Source of the DNA: Phanerochaete sordida
Lineage: Eukaryota > Basidiomycota > Agaricomycetes > Polyporales > Phanerochaetaceae
Direction of reading: 5' to 3'
DNA length: 64,000 nt
Assembly: GCA_019973155.2 (NCBI GenBank)
Contig: BPQB01000054.1
Coordinates: 124,001 to 188,000, forward strand
A program made the translations under genes and the position numbers. Shown here one piece after another: positions 63,757 through 64,000 of this stretch. The notes below the pieces were generated by a model. That model did not search any database and was not told the DNA's origin. It worked only from the letters and a program-made list of their open reading frames with translations. Within the stretch, counting starts at the first letter, position 1. The number at the start of each line of letters is the position of its first letter.

Positions 63757-64000
63757 CTGGGCTTGCGCATCGCGCGCCGGCGGTATCATCCCGTCGCCCC
63801 TCGTGGCGCGCACATGCTCTCGACCTCGTTTCCAGCCCGAGGACGGGCTCTGGCCCCGACGTGGAACTGGTCGCTGCCACTGCAGCCGGCACACATGACA
63901 GCTCACTAGCGCGTAGCATGTCTCGCGGTCTGCTCATGCGCTCGCGCGCGCAGTCCTAATGCCAAGGACACTCTGAAGATGGCCGCGCTGACGCAAATGA
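63757..64000. other. Window edge
   Basis: Open frames on the minus strand may belong to the same interrupted gene as the frame near 61998, but the window ends before this can be judged. Confidence 0.3.

Overview
The window is nuclear DNA from a basidiomycete fungus, most likely an Agaricomycete and plausibly a wood-decay polypore type. The evidence is the many 45-65 nt GT..AG introns with CTNA-type branch sites, coding GC well above intergenic GC, and gene families typical of that class: a KDZ transposase with a CxC2 cysteine cluster, a DUF6532-like protein, F-box paralogues, MYND-finger paralogues and SnoaL-like small proteins. I see no bacterial, organellar or viral features, no CRISPR and no convincing tRNA or rRNA.

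Layout. (1) 1-24 kb: a cluster of secreted alpha/beta-hydrolases with a TAP-like C-terminal region (peptidase S33 type). Copy 1 (+, 5' truncated by the window edge) and copies 2-6 (-) are interspersed with a MYND-finger gene (6.5 kb), a DUF6532-like gene (8.7 kb) and a SnoaL-like gene (13.7 kb). (2) 24-35 kb: a more ordinary block with a second MYND gene and a decayed third copy, a phosphotransferase-like protein with an altered catalytic loop, a RING-finger protein, a membrane-anchored conserved protein and a TauD-type dioxygenase. (3) 35.7-40.7 kb: hydrolase copy 7 inside an inverted copy of the 21-24.4 kb segment. Copy 7 is open in every exon except where a 1.35 kb Helitron-like element interrupts it. 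(4) 41-46 kb: an F-box gene and a repeat-dotted intergenic tract. (5) 46.4-55.7 kb: a transposon island holding a gene with a zinc-knuckle-like motif and a C-terminal SUMO-interacting motif (split by a second Helitron-like copy), a 610-residue companion protein, and an intact 12-exon KDZ transposase transcribed divergently from it. A perfect 25-bp inverted repeat lies in their shared promoter region. (6) 56-64 kb: a decayed or unresolved gene, a second F-box gene, and a complete 1,732-bp DNA transposon with 32-bp terminal inverted repeats, an 8-bp target duplication, subterminal direct repeats and a broken Ulp1-like gene.

How it works together. The hydrolases look like a tandem and segmental expansion of secreted serine peptidases or esterases, most with signal peptides and Ser-Asp-His motifs. 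SnoaL-like genes or relics were carried along in the duplications. Three kinds of mobile DNA then reshaped the region. Both Helitron-like copies landed inside coding exons in the sense orientation.

Coordinates of multi-exon genes run from start codon to stop codon. Exon boundaries were read by eye from splice signals, frame and paralogue comparison.
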